From NCBI RefSeq assembly GCF_047495875.1, contig NC_092497.1, forward strand, positions 75,625,463-75,689,462: a stretch of 64,000 bases of DNA, given 5' to 3'. Each line of letters begins with the position of its first letter. The stretch's first letter is position 1. Shown one piece after another: positions 1 to 10,510 of this stretch. The translations under genes and the position numbers were made by a program. Origin of the DNA: Pithys albifrons albifrons (taxonomy: Eukaryota; Chordata; Aves; Passeriformes; Thamnophilidae). A model generated the notes under the pieces. It did no database searches and had not been told where the DNA came from. It worked only from the letters and a program-made list of their open reading frames with translations.

Positions 1-140
1 TATTAACAGATAGACTTTCTAACAAGTACTACTATTCCCCAGAATACTGATAAAATCCTTTCTATTTGTCCTCACATATCTGATGGAGGCAATACATTTT
101 GCTTTAAGAGTTCTTTTCTCTCTGGAATCATCAGCTGCCT
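1..140. other. AT-rich flank, nothing recognised
   Basis: Short AT-rich sequence leading into the minus-strand SINE. No coding or RNA signal seen. Confidence 0.5.
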
Positions 141-450
141 ATGATGATGATGTCTCGGCTTTGCAAAGGCAGACTTGGGCAGGGCTGTCCCCACGTGGGT
201 GTGCCCTTCCAGCCTGCGCAGTGGATTTTAGGTGAGGCTCAGCGTGCACAGAACTGGCCCCACTGTTTAAGTCCTGAGGTTCATCTGCCACGGCCGAGCG
301 AGCTTGGACGGTGACAGTGAAGTCCTCAGGACTAGAACCTACAGTCCCCGGTATTCCCAGGAGGTCTCCCATCCAAGTACTAACAGGGGTTCATCCTGCT
401 GAGCTTCTGAGATCTGATGGGGTCAGGCGTCAGGGTGTTATTTAACTGCC
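141..450 (-). mobile_element. 5S rRNA-headed SINE with RTE-derived body and tail (copy 1)
   Basis: Read on the minus strand the element has four parts. A 5S rRNA-like head (about 450 to 338) comes first. A body of about 130 bp follows, matching the 5' untranslated region of the RTE element in this window (plus coordinates 45036-45172). Next is a tail of about 40 bp matching the RTE 3' end (41111-41160). It ends in a trinucleotide tract of ATC/ATG units at 141-152. RTE-clade LINEs typically recognise their own 3' end and often finish in short tandem repeats, so mobilisation in trans by the RTE is a reasonable inference. No clear target duplication was found. No protein is encoded; open frames through it are incidental. 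Confidence 0.85.
338..450 (-). pseudogene. 5S rRNA-derived SINE head (copy 1)
   Basis: On the minus strand this closely follows vertebrate 5S rRNA, including the ATCAGATCTC stretch, the TTAGTACTTGGATGGGAGACC segment in part, and CTGGGAATACCGGG near the end. The box A region is more diverged than in the second copy. The first bases differ from functional 5S (it begins near CAGTTAAATAACACC). It is fused to RTE-like sequence instead of ending in a Pol III T-run, so it is a SINE head and not a 5S gene. Confidence 0.85.
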
Positions 451-2331
451 TAATTACTCTATATACATGGATTCTGGTATTATCCAACTACCGTTCACTG
501 GTTTGGGTTATTTGATTTTATTATTCTTGATTCTGAACCATAAGACTTCCCATTTTACAACAGAATTCTTTGGAGTGTAACTTTTAAAATATGTTTCACT
601 ATTCGCTTTAGTTTTAAGGCAGAAAAATACAAAAAATACAGTTTTTCCTTCTTTCATTGTTTGTTCTGGGACTTTCCCCTGAAATGTGAGCAGACTTTTC
701 CAGCAAAGCAAAGCAGATGTTTTACAACAGTTTTCACCATTGTAAGTACCTGACAAGCTGTGTATCACATATGTGTCCTCTACTGCAAGCATTGTATGAA
801 TAGTGGTAGTTATAATCAGACTCAATTAAAATTGATATGAATATGCACCCCTGTAAACTAATCTTCTTCCTGTTTGGCAGAATATAAGCTTCTCTTTGCA
901 TTTCCATGTATATTTCTTCCTTTAGCAAACTGTTTAGAAGGAAATAATATACAGAATTACAGTGCATCTTGTGATGGAATTTACAAGGATTTGGGGTTTA
1001 TTTCTTTGATTTCTACTATCTTAGGAGTCAGGTAGCTAAGTGATGTGTCTAAATAACTAAATATTTACAAATTTGAGATGAAATGGAGGTCTAATATTAA
1101 CTTCTGTTAAATTTATCTTGAGAGCACTTCAGACACAGTACCTGATTGCATCCCAAGCAATGTACCCACAGATCAGTTATCCTTGAAAGACATCTTGACT
1201 TTTGTTTCCCTTAGAAAGTATAAACATTTTCAGTTTGCTTCTGTTGCCTTTTTCCTTCCATTCTCTATAAAATGTTTGTTCTCTCTAAAAAATGGAATGA
1301 AACAAGGCTATTATATGAGTCATCAGAAAAGAGCAGCAGCATTAGATGGTTGCTGATGGTGATCAGTCTGAATTGCTTACTGCCCTCCTGCCGATCCGTT
1401 GGAGACTTTGGAATCTGGAGGACAACTGGGACCTGTCTGGACAACAGCCTTGGTGCTCATGAGACAATAAGCAAAACCAGTTTTATCTGAGAACTCTTTG
1501 AACTCCCAAAACTTTGGAAGTCTAACATTGTAGACTATTCCTTGGCTGATGGCAAAACATTAAACACTAATAAAGTGGAGGTGCTGGCTTCTAAGTACAA
1601 TACAGGATACATCCCTAGCTAGTACAGAATATACATATATTGCTGGATGTTGAGATGTCATGCTGCCGTGCCAAAATGCTTCCTTTTGGCCTTAAGTTGA
1701 TAGCTTAATCTATTTGCCATCAAGCAGCATGAGTGTCTTTCGTGCTTTTATTTCACGAAGAAAGAAAAAAAAGAGCAGACACATGGCAATAATTCTCATA
1801 TCCCGTGATTATTTTTTTGCTATGAAGAAATAGTATAGTATCAGAACAGTGGTAGGCAAAGAGAACAAGAAAAGAATTTCAGTTTCTTTGAGATTTTAGT
1901 ATGCAGAAAATCTTTCCTTGTTTTTCTGCAACACTTACAGTACTGCCATCTGAGTACCTCACATCCTTGTACAGTTGGGCATCTGACAATAGTTGGAGTA
2001 AAAAGATTTTGAGGCATGAGTCATCAACATGTACATAAAAAATTAAAGAGCCTAAACAATTCCAAACAATGCAAGGAAATTACTGAAATTAAAAATGACT
2101 GACAAACATGTTCCCCCTCTTGAATAAAGTAAGTATGAAAGACATTCAGCAGACCCTAGCAGCTTGCACTGCAAAAAGCTTGTCATTCAGGGATGTGTTC
2201 TGCAGATTCTACTAGTCAGCAAGAAAGATTTGTTCGTTCTGTATTTTAAAACAGAAGGATGAGGGAATCACAATATTGAAACACTGCTTTTAGGTTCCTA
2301 AATAGAAATTAAACATAGCAGTAGAAGCAAA
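451..2331. other. AT-rich unannotated DNA
   Basis: About 1.9 kb of AT-rich sequence with only short incidental open frames, such as 72 codons at 1272-1490 with no recognisable domain. No repeat family or RNA gene was recognised. It looks intronic or intergenic. Confidence 0.5.
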
Positions 2332-2364
2332 TTAACAACATTTAAGAGTCGTAACAGAGAACTT

Positions 2365-2795
2365 GGCTAATCCTGTTAACCGCCACGGAGTGGGTGGCAA
2401 CGCTACTGCGGCCAGGGCCTTCTCAGGGGAATGGGAGCGGGATCGGCGGAGAACGGGACGCCCTGGAGCCACCGCCCCGCACAAAGGCGGCGGCAGAGCG
2501 CCCTCTGATGGGGAGCGGGGGAAGGGTCTCGGGACCGCGGAGACTGCGGGGCTGCGGGGATTGTGGGGGCTGCGGGACTGCAGAGGCTGTGGATCCTGCT
2601 GGGACTGTGGATCTGCGAGGATTGCGGGTCTGCGGGGCTGCTGCGGTGGAGCTGTGGCGGCTGCAGGTGCTGCTGGTGAGGGACACTCCTCCCGCTCCCC
2701 GCTCTGACCCTCGCCCCGGCGACAGGAGACCCTCGAGGCTTCACCTCGCCCCCAGCCTGTGCCGAGCGCTGCTTGTTTATCCTCCCGTATAGGGA
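2365..2795. promoter_or_regulatory. CpG-rich, VNTR-like block (possible CpG island)
   Basis: An abrupt island of GC- and CpG-rich sequence in AT-rich surroundings. The part from about 2530 to 2680 is an imperfect short-unit repeat, with CTGCGGGGA/CTGTGGATC-like words recurring every 9 to 18 bases. It ends within a few bases of the plus-strand 5S SINE. It could be an unmethylated CpG-island promoter, a GC-rich minisatellite, or the 5' part of a composite element. Open frames on both strands here are a consequence of high GC, and none resembles a known protein. Confidence 0.45.
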
Positions 2796-2802
2796 CGCTG
2801 AG

Positions 2803-2917
2803 ACAGTTAAATGCCTCCTTGACACCCGATCCCATCAGATCTCGGAAGCTGAGCAGCGTCAGGCCTGGATGGTACTTGGATGGGAGACCTCCTGGGAATA
2901 CCGGGGGCTGTAGGTTC
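2803..2917 (+). pseudogene. 5S rRNA-derived SINE head (copy 2)
   Basis: Strong match to vertebrate 5S rRNA from the CCCGATC region through ATCTCGGAAGCTGAGCAG, then GTACTTGGATGGGAGACC and CTGGGAATACCGGG, ending in CTGTAGG. The first 20 or so bases are diverged. It runs straight into RTE-like sequence without a T-run terminator, so it is a retroposed head and not a functional 5S gene. Confidence 0.88.
2847..2904 (+). promoter_or_regulatory. 5S-type internal control region (box A, intermediate element, box C)
   Basis: The three blocks that bind TFIIIA in 5S genes are all recognisable: AGCTGAGCAG (box A), the intermediate element around GGTACTTGGA, and GGATGGGAGACC through TACCGGG (box C). Only scattered substitutions are seen against the usual sequence. 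Whether it still drives Pol III transcription is unknown. Confidence 0.7.
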
Positions 2918-3100
2918 TAGTCCTGACGACTTCCCTGTCACCGTCCAAGCTCGCTCGGCCGTGGCAAATGGACCTTAGGACTTAAACAGTAGGGCCAGTT
3001 CCACGCACGCTGTTCCTCACCTTAAAAATCCACTGCGCAGGTTCGAGGGACACACCCATGTGGGGAGAGCCTTTCCCAAATCTTTGTTCACGAAGCCTCG

Positions 3101-4966
3101 CTGTACAGTATATGCTGGGATGCTGGGAAAGGTGCCATTGAACGGGAAGATTTTGGCATGTTCTCGTCTCCTCGGGGAGCCACGAACTTTTATCTCTGCA
3201 TCTCACGTTCTTCCCTCTTGTCTTCAGTGCCGTTTGGTCTCAGGGTGCAGTGCTGTCCATCACAGAGAGGCTGGTGACTTCTACAATTGTCAGGTCCCAA
3301 TCCATAGGGACAAAAGTCCAAGGCACAGGGACGCTTCAAAGGATGCAGGCAGCAAGGATTAGGGGTGACTCTGGGTGATGGAGACGTTGGCTCAGCTCAG
3401 CCCCTAGGTCTTTTGGGCATCAAGAGACATACTTGGAAATTCATCCATTACGAGAGACAATAGTTTCAGTGCAAAATGATAAAACAAAGGGGCCAGCCAG
3501 ACATTTTAGCAGAAATTTGTAGCTGTGGCAGTCAAAATAATATATTCTGGGTCAATAAAGAATAGCTCAGTGAGAGTCACCTGCTGATATAGACCCTCAC
3601 CCCTTGTCAATGCAGGCACCTACAGAAGCCAGGGGTTGACTCCAAGCCCAGGGCTCAGAAATGCCTCACACCAGTTGTCAGCTTTTCTTACCCAACAGGG
3701 ATGAGCCTATCACCCATGCCAGTGATGCACCATCATCCTTTGATGGAAATTCCAAAGCCTATGGTGGCACTTTGGCCATGCACCAAGATGTACCCTCAAT
3801 CTCAAATGCACATCTCCTGGAGACACAGCAGGCACTAAAAGCATCCTCAATGGGCTCACCTGCACCTAAAGGAGAGATGGAAGAGAGGTAAGGAGTGAGA
3901 GGAGGTCTACATCTCACTGTATAAGCTGGACTTGATGCTGTTATTTCCAAGGGTCAAGCAAGGAGGAGGAGAAAGACAGAAGCTAGTGCCACACACACTC
4001 TCCCGTCCCCATCCTCAACCCAGAGCTTACACCACAGGAGGAGACACACTCCTGTGGGCACCACTGGTCTAGGACAAGCAGCTTTTACCCCATTTTGTGG
4101 GTAAAAATGAAAGAACCTGGAGAACAAAGGCTATTATTAATTCCCATCTGCTGAAAGGAGGCTGCAGCTGTTTTGAGAGGTTTCCTGCAAGCTATGCAGA
4201 TCTGCTCAGAATTTTAATGGTTGTTTACCAACCAAAGCATGCCATTGAAAGAGCAAAACGTTTCCAAGCAAACGTGGTGTGAACGTCATTTCAGCCTGGA
4301 AATAAACCTCATCTTCCTTGCAAACATTTTACTAGGTGAGAAAAGATGGGTTTGTATTTGATGCTTTCACTTTTCAGCTGTTTTTTTTAACTCTTCCTTT
4401 CCCATCTGAGAAGCACACAGAAGAAGAGATACCTTGAAATATGCAATGCATTTTTACACATATGAGAAGCCTTGTTAACCCCAAGCATTCTGCGTGGTCT
4501 CTGTGGGTAGCCTAACAAAACACTGGTCTGCAGTTGTAGTAGTAAGTGCCAGTAAATCCGGTATCTGACGAAAGAGCCTAGCAAGCCCTGAAGAAAAACA
4601 CAGCATAATAAAAGATTAAAAGGAGGGGAAAATGAAGAGGCTTTGTTATATTCTGGGAAATTGCAAAACATATGGAAGGCTTTTTGTCTTACATTTTCTG
4701 CAGTGATCATAATTTCAAGAGGATTGTTATTGCTATGAAATTAACATGTCTTCAGCCAAACTACCTAGTTCATGTTATTTATATTGGGAATTAGGTCTCT
4801 GCAACCCTGCCTGTGCTTTATGACTGTGTGTGGCTTCTGTAATACTAATACATGCAGTTTTTTGGTGACATGTATATTGTACATAGCTGAAAGAAGCACT
4901 AGAGGAATGCCTCAGATAGATACAGAAAGCCCAGCCTTTTCACTACAACACATTAGTAATCCAAGC
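3101..4966. other. Unannotated DNA
   Basis: Mixed-composition sequence. The first kilobase is less AT-rich than the surroundings and may include decayed repeats that I could not name. No convincing coding exon, RNA gene or LINE signature was seen. Confidence 0.4.
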
Positions 4967-4992
4967 TTTTTTTTTTTTTTTTTTTTTTTTTT
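4967..4992. repeat. Homopolymer T tract (26 bp)
   Basis: Uninterrupted run of T. It could be the poly(A) of a minus-strand retroposed copy, but the sequence to its right (4993 onward) shows no polyadenylation signal or gene-like content that would support that. Confidence 0.9.
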
Positions 4993-6224
4993 ATCTGAGT
5001 GGATTTTGAACTGTCTGACATGTAGAAGGTATTTACTGCTGAAATGACAGTCCCTGAACACATCTTAGCATTCCTGGTATCACTGCTGTAATTGGGGGAT
5101 GGGAAAAAATCCACTCTCACCCTCCATTTAGCCAAGAAGTTATGAGCATCCTGAATTTAGAAAGAATTATACTTGAAAAACTGAGAAGACAAGAGTTAAG
5201 TAACATAAAATAGTCACCAGGAAATTAATGTAACATTGAGATAGTGCTAAGGAGAGGGTTGGACAATCACGTCATACAAGTGAAAATATTAGTGAGAAAA
5301 TTAAACTATTCATCTTTCACTAAGACAGAAGTGAAAAGCAATCTGGAGAGTCTGACCTTCTAATCTGAGTTAAGTCAACACATGAACAATAAAAATGGAC
5401 TAATATTTCAAGGAATTTTGTTTTAATGACTGTACTGGTTCAAATTACCACGGGGTGTTTTCCTGTAATATGATAGAATCCCAGTAAATGGTCATTATTT
5501 GACTTCTGGTAATGGAGACACCAAAGCTCTCTGTGTATCATGTGTTTCTATTACAGGGGTCTAAAGGTAGATTAAGGTATTGAGATGGGATTCACCCATA
5601 TAGACTTGAATTTATTCTCTCTTAATGAATGGCAACCTACAGTTTTGTGTAACAGCAGTGCAAAGTGAACTCATGGCAACTATTTTAAGATAATATGTGA
5701 ATGTGAACAGCTGTGAACTGGTAAATATTAGGAATTATTAAATACATTTTTTTAGAAACATAACATTGTCCATTCCTTGCAAATAATTTTTCTGATCTGA
5801 AGTTCAGTCTACAGCATAACACAATGACTGAAATAAGTGTTAAAAAAGAAACGCAAACAGATGGGAAATCAGAGGAGTGATAAACACAATAAAGTCAATG
5901 GGATAGCCTAAATTCACCAATTATAGCAACTGAGTAAGCCAAGAGAAGAAATCACCTCTCCCCGCTCAGTGTATTCCTTATTAAGAGTATCAATGCTTGC
6001 CCGTCTTTTAGAAGTGTAAAGTAGAATTTAGCAATATAATCCAGCCACCCGCAATATTCTTCATGCATTCTGGCATCCATGGATATGATCTCAGTGAATC
6101 TAGGCATCTTGATTTACAATGATATTAAGGCAAGAAAACACCTTTACTTGAATATAACCTGATTTAATACACCCTTGATTTTACCAATACACTGTCAGCA
6201 TGTATGTATGGGTAGATGAATAAA
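4993..6224. other. AT-rich unannotated DNA
   Basis: About 1.2 kb with no recognised feature on either strand. Confidence 0.5.
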
Positions 6225-6449
6225 TCATAAAATCATAGAACACTTTGTGTTGGAATGGACCTCCAGATATCATCTACTCCAACCCCTTTGCAATGAGCAG
6301 GGTCATCTTTATATCAGGTTGCTCAGAGCCTCATTTAACATGACCTTCAATGTTTCCAGGGATGGGGCACCTATCACCTCTCTGGGTAACCTGTGCCAGT
6401 GTTTTACCATCTTCATAATAGAAAAAATTCTTCTATCAGATCTAAATTC
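6225..6449 (-). mobile_element. CR1: CR1 LINE 3' fragment
   Basis: Begins with the complement of the CR1 3' end (AAATCATAGAACACTTTG) and continues as CR1 3' UTR and the last part of ORF2, including words such as ACCTCTCTGGG and CCTGTGCCAGTG. It is truncated at its 5' side, where the next CR1 3' end starts. Confidence 0.85.
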
Positions 6450-7249
6450 ATAGACTCATAGAATCAACTGGGTTAGAAGAGACCTCTGAGATCATCAAGT
6501 CCAACCCTTGATCCAGCATCACTTTGAATACTAAATCATGACACTGAGTGCCACATCCAGTTTCATCTTAAAAACCTCCAGTGATGGTGAACCCACCACC
6601 TCTCTAGTCAGGCCATTCCCATGCCTAATTACTCTCTAAAGAATTTCTAATATCCAAGCTGAGCCTACCCTGGCAGAGCTTAAGCCTGTGCCCTCTTGTC
6701 CTACTGCTGGTTGCCTGGGAGAAGAGACCAACCCTCACTTGTCTACACTCTCCTTTCAGGTAGTTGTAGAGAGTGATAAGGTCTCCCCTGAGCCTCCTCT
6801 TCTCCAGACTAAGCAATCCTAGCTCACTCAGCCTCTCCTCATAGGACTTGTGCTCAAGTCCCTTCACCAGCCTTGTTGCTCTTCTCTGGATCCGCTCCAG
6901 CACCTCAGTATCTTTCCTGAACTGAGGGGCCCAGAACTGAACACAATACTCAAGGTGTGGCCTCACCAGCACTGAATACAGGAGAAGGATCACTTCCCTT
7001 GTCCTGCTGGCCACATTATTCTTGATACAGGACAGGATCCTGTTGGCCTTCTTGGTCACATGGGCACACTACCAGCTCATGTTCAGCCTCCTGTCAGTCC
7101 AAACCCCCAGGTCCCTTTCTGTGGGAATACACTGTGAAATAGACCCCAGAGAAAGATAGCAGTGAAAGGCACCCTGAATTCTACAAGCCACCTGCATGAG
7201 AGACTTGTTGCAGTTTAAAGTTAATGCATGTTCTCTGTATGGTTTTGAG
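6450..7249 (-). mobile_element. CR1: CR1 LINE, 3' part including the end of the RT ORF
   Basis: A second CR1 3' end starts at about 6450. On the minus strand, 6625-7059 encodes the C-terminal end of CR1 ORF2, with the family words [25 protein letters not shown] and [10 protein letters not shown]. The reading continues weakly to about 7249 (ERDLGVWTDRRLN). Stops and frameshifts make it non-functional. It probably belongs to the same element as 7933-8090, separated by a plus-strand CR1. Confidence 0.85.
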
Positions 7250-7932
7250 TGCAGAAAAGCAGTGCCCTGGAAAAGGACCTGGGGATCCTGGTCGATGGCA
7301 AGTTGAATATGAGTCAGCAGTGCTCTGGCAGCCAGGAGGGGCAACTGTGTCCTGGGAGGCATCAGGCACAACGTCACCAGCCAGTCATGGGAGGGGATTA
7401 TTCTGCTCTGCCATGCACTGGGGCAGCCTCACCTTGAAAACTGTGTGCAGTTTGGGGTGCCATAATATAAGAACTATATTAAGCTCTTAGAAAGTGTTCA
7501 AAGGAGGGCAACAAAGATGGTGAAGGGCCTTGAGGGGAAGCCATATGACAAGTGGCTGAGGGCACTTGGTCTTGTCAGCCTAGTGGAGACTAAGGGGAGA
7601 CCTCATTCCAATCTCCAACTTCCTGATGGGAAGAAGGGGCTGGCACTGATCTCTTCTCTGTGGTGACCAGTGACAGAACCTGAGGGAATGGCCTGAAGTT
7701 GCATCAGGGGAGGTTTAGGTTAGGTATTACTAAGAGGTTCTTCACCTGGAGGGTAGGTGGGTACTGAAAGAGGTTCCTCAGGAAAGTGGTCACGACACCA
7801 AGTCTGGCAGAGTTCAAGTGTTTGAATGATACTCTCAGGCATATGATATGACTCTTGGGGATGGTTCCATGCAGGGACAGGAGTTGGACTCGATGATCCT
7901 TGTGAGTCCCTTGGCATATTCTATGATTCTTC
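7250..7932 (+). mobile_element. CR1: CR1 LINE 3' fragment, opposite orientation
   Basis: Starts in the CR1 ORF2 C-terminal region (DLGILVDGKLNMSQQCS can be read at 7276-7326) and ends with the CR1 terminus TTCTATGATTCT at 7921-7932. It is 5'-truncated, as most CR1 insertions are, and carries multiple stops. It lies between minus-strand CR1 pieces and appears to have been inserted into them. Confidence 0.88.
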
Positions 7933-8090
7933 ATCTAAACAATTCTTAATCCATTGAGTGGGCTATCCATCAAATCCATATCTTCTCAATTTAGGTAGAA
8001 CGAAGTCGTGGAACATCATGACAAAGACATAACAGAAGTCCAGATAGATGATATTCATGGCTTTTCCTTTGTCCGTTTTTGTAGGAACTC
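7933..8090 (-). mobile_element. CR1: CR1 LINE RT fragment
   Basis: The minus-strand reading gives a decayed central CR1 reverse-transcriptase block: a LDF...VFxxxFHDxxLPKLRRYGFDG segment followed by WIKNCLD. This corresponds to the DFSKAFDTV...WxxxWL part of CR1 RT. It lies N-terminal in the protein to the segment at 6450-7249, as expected if both are one element split by 7250-7932. Confidence 0.65.
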
Positions 8091-8459
8091 CATAATAGGT
8101 TTGCTCTCACAAGGAAATCTCCCCTTCAATCACATACAGCCAGTGCTCTGCAGTCCAGTGCAGTACTGTTAGAATTCCAGGGCTGCAGGAATGGGCATGT
8201 AGCAGTGAGCTCATTATCCATATCATCCCAGTGAACCATCTTCTCACTTCCTTACACAAAACTCACCCAGAAATCAGAGGCTGGATAGTTTTCTAAATAA
8301 GTGTGAACAACAGGAGCAGCAGGAAACATCCTTATTTTCCAATTTGGATCAACATCTATGAGAAATTAGATTTTTTTAATTGCCTTAAAACATTGCTACT
8401 GAATAAGCCTCCTGCCTCTGAAGATAATTGAATATTGAATATAAGGATATTGAAGATAT
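8091..8459. other. Unannotated DNA
   Basis: No recognised feature. Some CR1 decay may extend into the first 70 bases. Confidence 0.4.
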
Positions 8460-9180
8460 AGGCTGAGGGGAGGACTCCAAAGCCCACAAGCTGTTAGCTT
8501 TGTGGAGGCCTGGGGTCAAGCCTCTGGTATGTGATGCTTAACTCCTATGAGCCAGGCCATGTCAAAGGCTGGAGCCAGACCCCCTGTGCACACACCCACC
8601 ACCACACCAAAGAAGGCCTCACTGTTAGCAGGGGTGCCTCTGAAGCATCCCCACACCCAAGTCTAAATGACTATGCAAAACCCAGCACCTGCAGCCTCTG
8701 AAAAACCATCATGGCTGCATAAAAACAGCACCCCTCCAACAAACACATGGGGAATATACCAGAAAGGTTTCTTAGGGCATATAAATGCATCTGACTTTAT
8801 ATTTCACTGCCTTCTTTCCCCCACTGTGGCCTGACAGACTAAGACATACCAATACTATCAACAGCAATCCAGTTTGTCAGAGATCTCTGGGTTGTGAATA
8901 TAAACTCTTACTTTTGTTCTCTCTTTCTCATTTTTCCCTTACATATTTTAACTCCTATTTTCTCTCTCTCTTTCTTTCTTCTCCCTTATACATTTTCTTG
9001 GGTGATATATTTATGCTTTTATATTCCTATATTTCTATAGGTAATAACAATCAAAATTGCTACATATTTTGTTTTCCTTTGCAAACAAATTGTTTTAAAC
9101 AAACACTATATGCATCTGTAAACACTGATCATCTACTATTTATTTAATTCACCCCAACAGATTTATTAGTCAGAAAGAAA
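8460..9180 (+). repeat. Possible decayed LTR
   Basis: LTR-like composition: a C-rich first half, a TATA-like GCATATAAATGC at about 8778, then pyrimidine-rich CT tracts at 8930-8990. I could not define TG/CA ends or a target duplication, and there is no second copy here to compare it with. It could equally be unique sequence. Confidence 0.3.
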
Positions 9181-9599
9181 AGACATTTTTGCCTTGCAGG
9201 GCAGAGTGTAACAACAACCTTTTCAGATGTGAGTTCATTGACTGTTGCAATGACCTGGGAAATACCTTCTCTCTCATTGCTTCTGGACCTGTCTTCTCCA
9301 CCTCAAAATACTAAGCAGTCATTGAATTCCCTCATCCTTATAGTAGCTCAAAACCATGCCATCTAATCTGTTCCTGTCACCCAAAACACAGCTCATATAA
9401 CTTATCACTGCTGTCACTTGGGACAAAACAATGCACCGTGTTACTCACAAATGCAGGGCTTTATGGACACAAAACACGGGTCATAGCATGGGAACCAGGG
9501 ACTCCTAGCAAGAACTACAGCATTTTCTCATGAGAAGCAAAGAAGGTGTGAGCTGAGTTGTAGAAGACAAGCATCCTTTGGGATGAGAAATTCTCATGT
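9181..9599. other. Unannotated DNA
   Basis: No supported feature on either strand. Confidence 0.4.
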
Positions 9600-10510
9600 G
9601 CAGTCAAAGGATTTTGTGCTCAAGGGGGTTTATTGGTCTGCACTGGTACAGGTAACACAAAAAAAAGTCTGTGGTCAAATGGCACACCCACTGGTCAGAG
9701 GTAAGCAGCCCATCAGTCCAGCTGGTGGTGACTCTGGAAAAATGTATTTAAGTAAGGATAAAAACATCTTTCGCCAGTTTTGAGAGAGAGAAGTGAGAAA
9801 AATATGTTAGCATCAGCTCTACAGAGCAGGAGGTCAGTGCAGGAGGGCAAGTAGGGGCTTCAGGTGCTGGAGCAGAGGGTTCCCTGAAGCTTGTGGTGTA
9901 AACCATGGAGAAGCATCCCATGCAGCACCCCACACCACATCAGTTGGACATGTTCAGAAGGAAAACTGCAGCCTGTGAAGAGGAGTTCACACAGGAGCAG
10001 GTTTTCTGACAGGACCTGTGAATCCATAGGGGATCCATGCTGAAGCAGTCAGTTCCTGAAGAACTGTATCCCATGTGAGGGACCCACACTAGAGCAGTTC
10101 TTGTAAGACTGCAGTCCACAGAAAGAACCCATGCTGCAGAAGTTCATGAAGGATTGTATCCTGTGGGAGGGATCCTATGCTGAATAAAGGCAGCAGTGGA
10201 AGGAGCAAGAATTATCAGAGAGGAATTATTAGGAACTAACCACAAACCCACATTCCTCATCCTTCTGCATTGAGAGGTAGAAGAGTCAGAAGGCAAGAAG
10301 TGAAGCTGAGCATGTGGGGTTGGAGGGGAAATTGTTTTAGTTTTTGTCTTTGTATCTCACCATTATGCTCTTCTTTCAATTGGCAATAGATTAATTTTCC
10401 CAAAGTCAAATCTGGTTTGCATGTGTTTGTAGTTGGTAAGTGATCTCCTTGTCCTTATCTCAACCCCCAGACTTCTTCTTATTCTTTCTTATGACGTCAA
10501 CCCTTCACAG
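9600..10510 (+). mobile_element. ERVL-type LTR, decayed
   Basis: Resembles the long avian ERVL-class LTRs. It has a TATA-like TGTATTTAAGTAAGG near 9741, then TTTCGCCAGTTTTGAGAGAG. Next come imperfect tandem units of roughly 40-45 bp at about 9980-10190, each with a GGGAxCC(C/T)A(T/C)GCTGxAGxAG-like core. The 3' part includes TTGGCAATAGATTAATTTTCCCAAAGT and GTAAGTGATCTCCTTGTCCTTATCTC. Exact ends and target duplication were not resolved. No gag or pol coding was seen nearby, so it is a solo or fragmentary LTR. Confidence 0.7.

Larger units (their letters stand above)
2803..3100 (+). mobile_element. 5S rRNA-headed SINE with RTE-derived body and tail (copy 2)
   Basis: Same architecture as the copy at 141-450, on the opposite strand: 5S head (2803-2917), RTE 5'-UTR-like body (about 2918-3060), and RTE 3' tail (about 3065-3100, with the CTTTCCCAAATCTTTGTTC motif and CGAAGCC). 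The trinucleotide tail seen in copy 1 has been lost. The 5S internal promoter is better preserved than in copy 1. Shared motifs with copy 1 and the RTE include GTCCAAGCTCGCT and GGGCCAGTTC. No target duplication was found. Confidence 0.85.

Noticed and set aside
338..450. Functional 5S rRNA gene
   Set aside because: The head has substitutions in box A, an altered 5' end and no T-run terminator, and it is fused to RTE-derived sequence.
2332..2835. Five overlapping open frames in the GC-rich block
   Set aside because: Frames open on both strands at once because stop codons are rare in GC-rich repeats; none has a recognisable motif.
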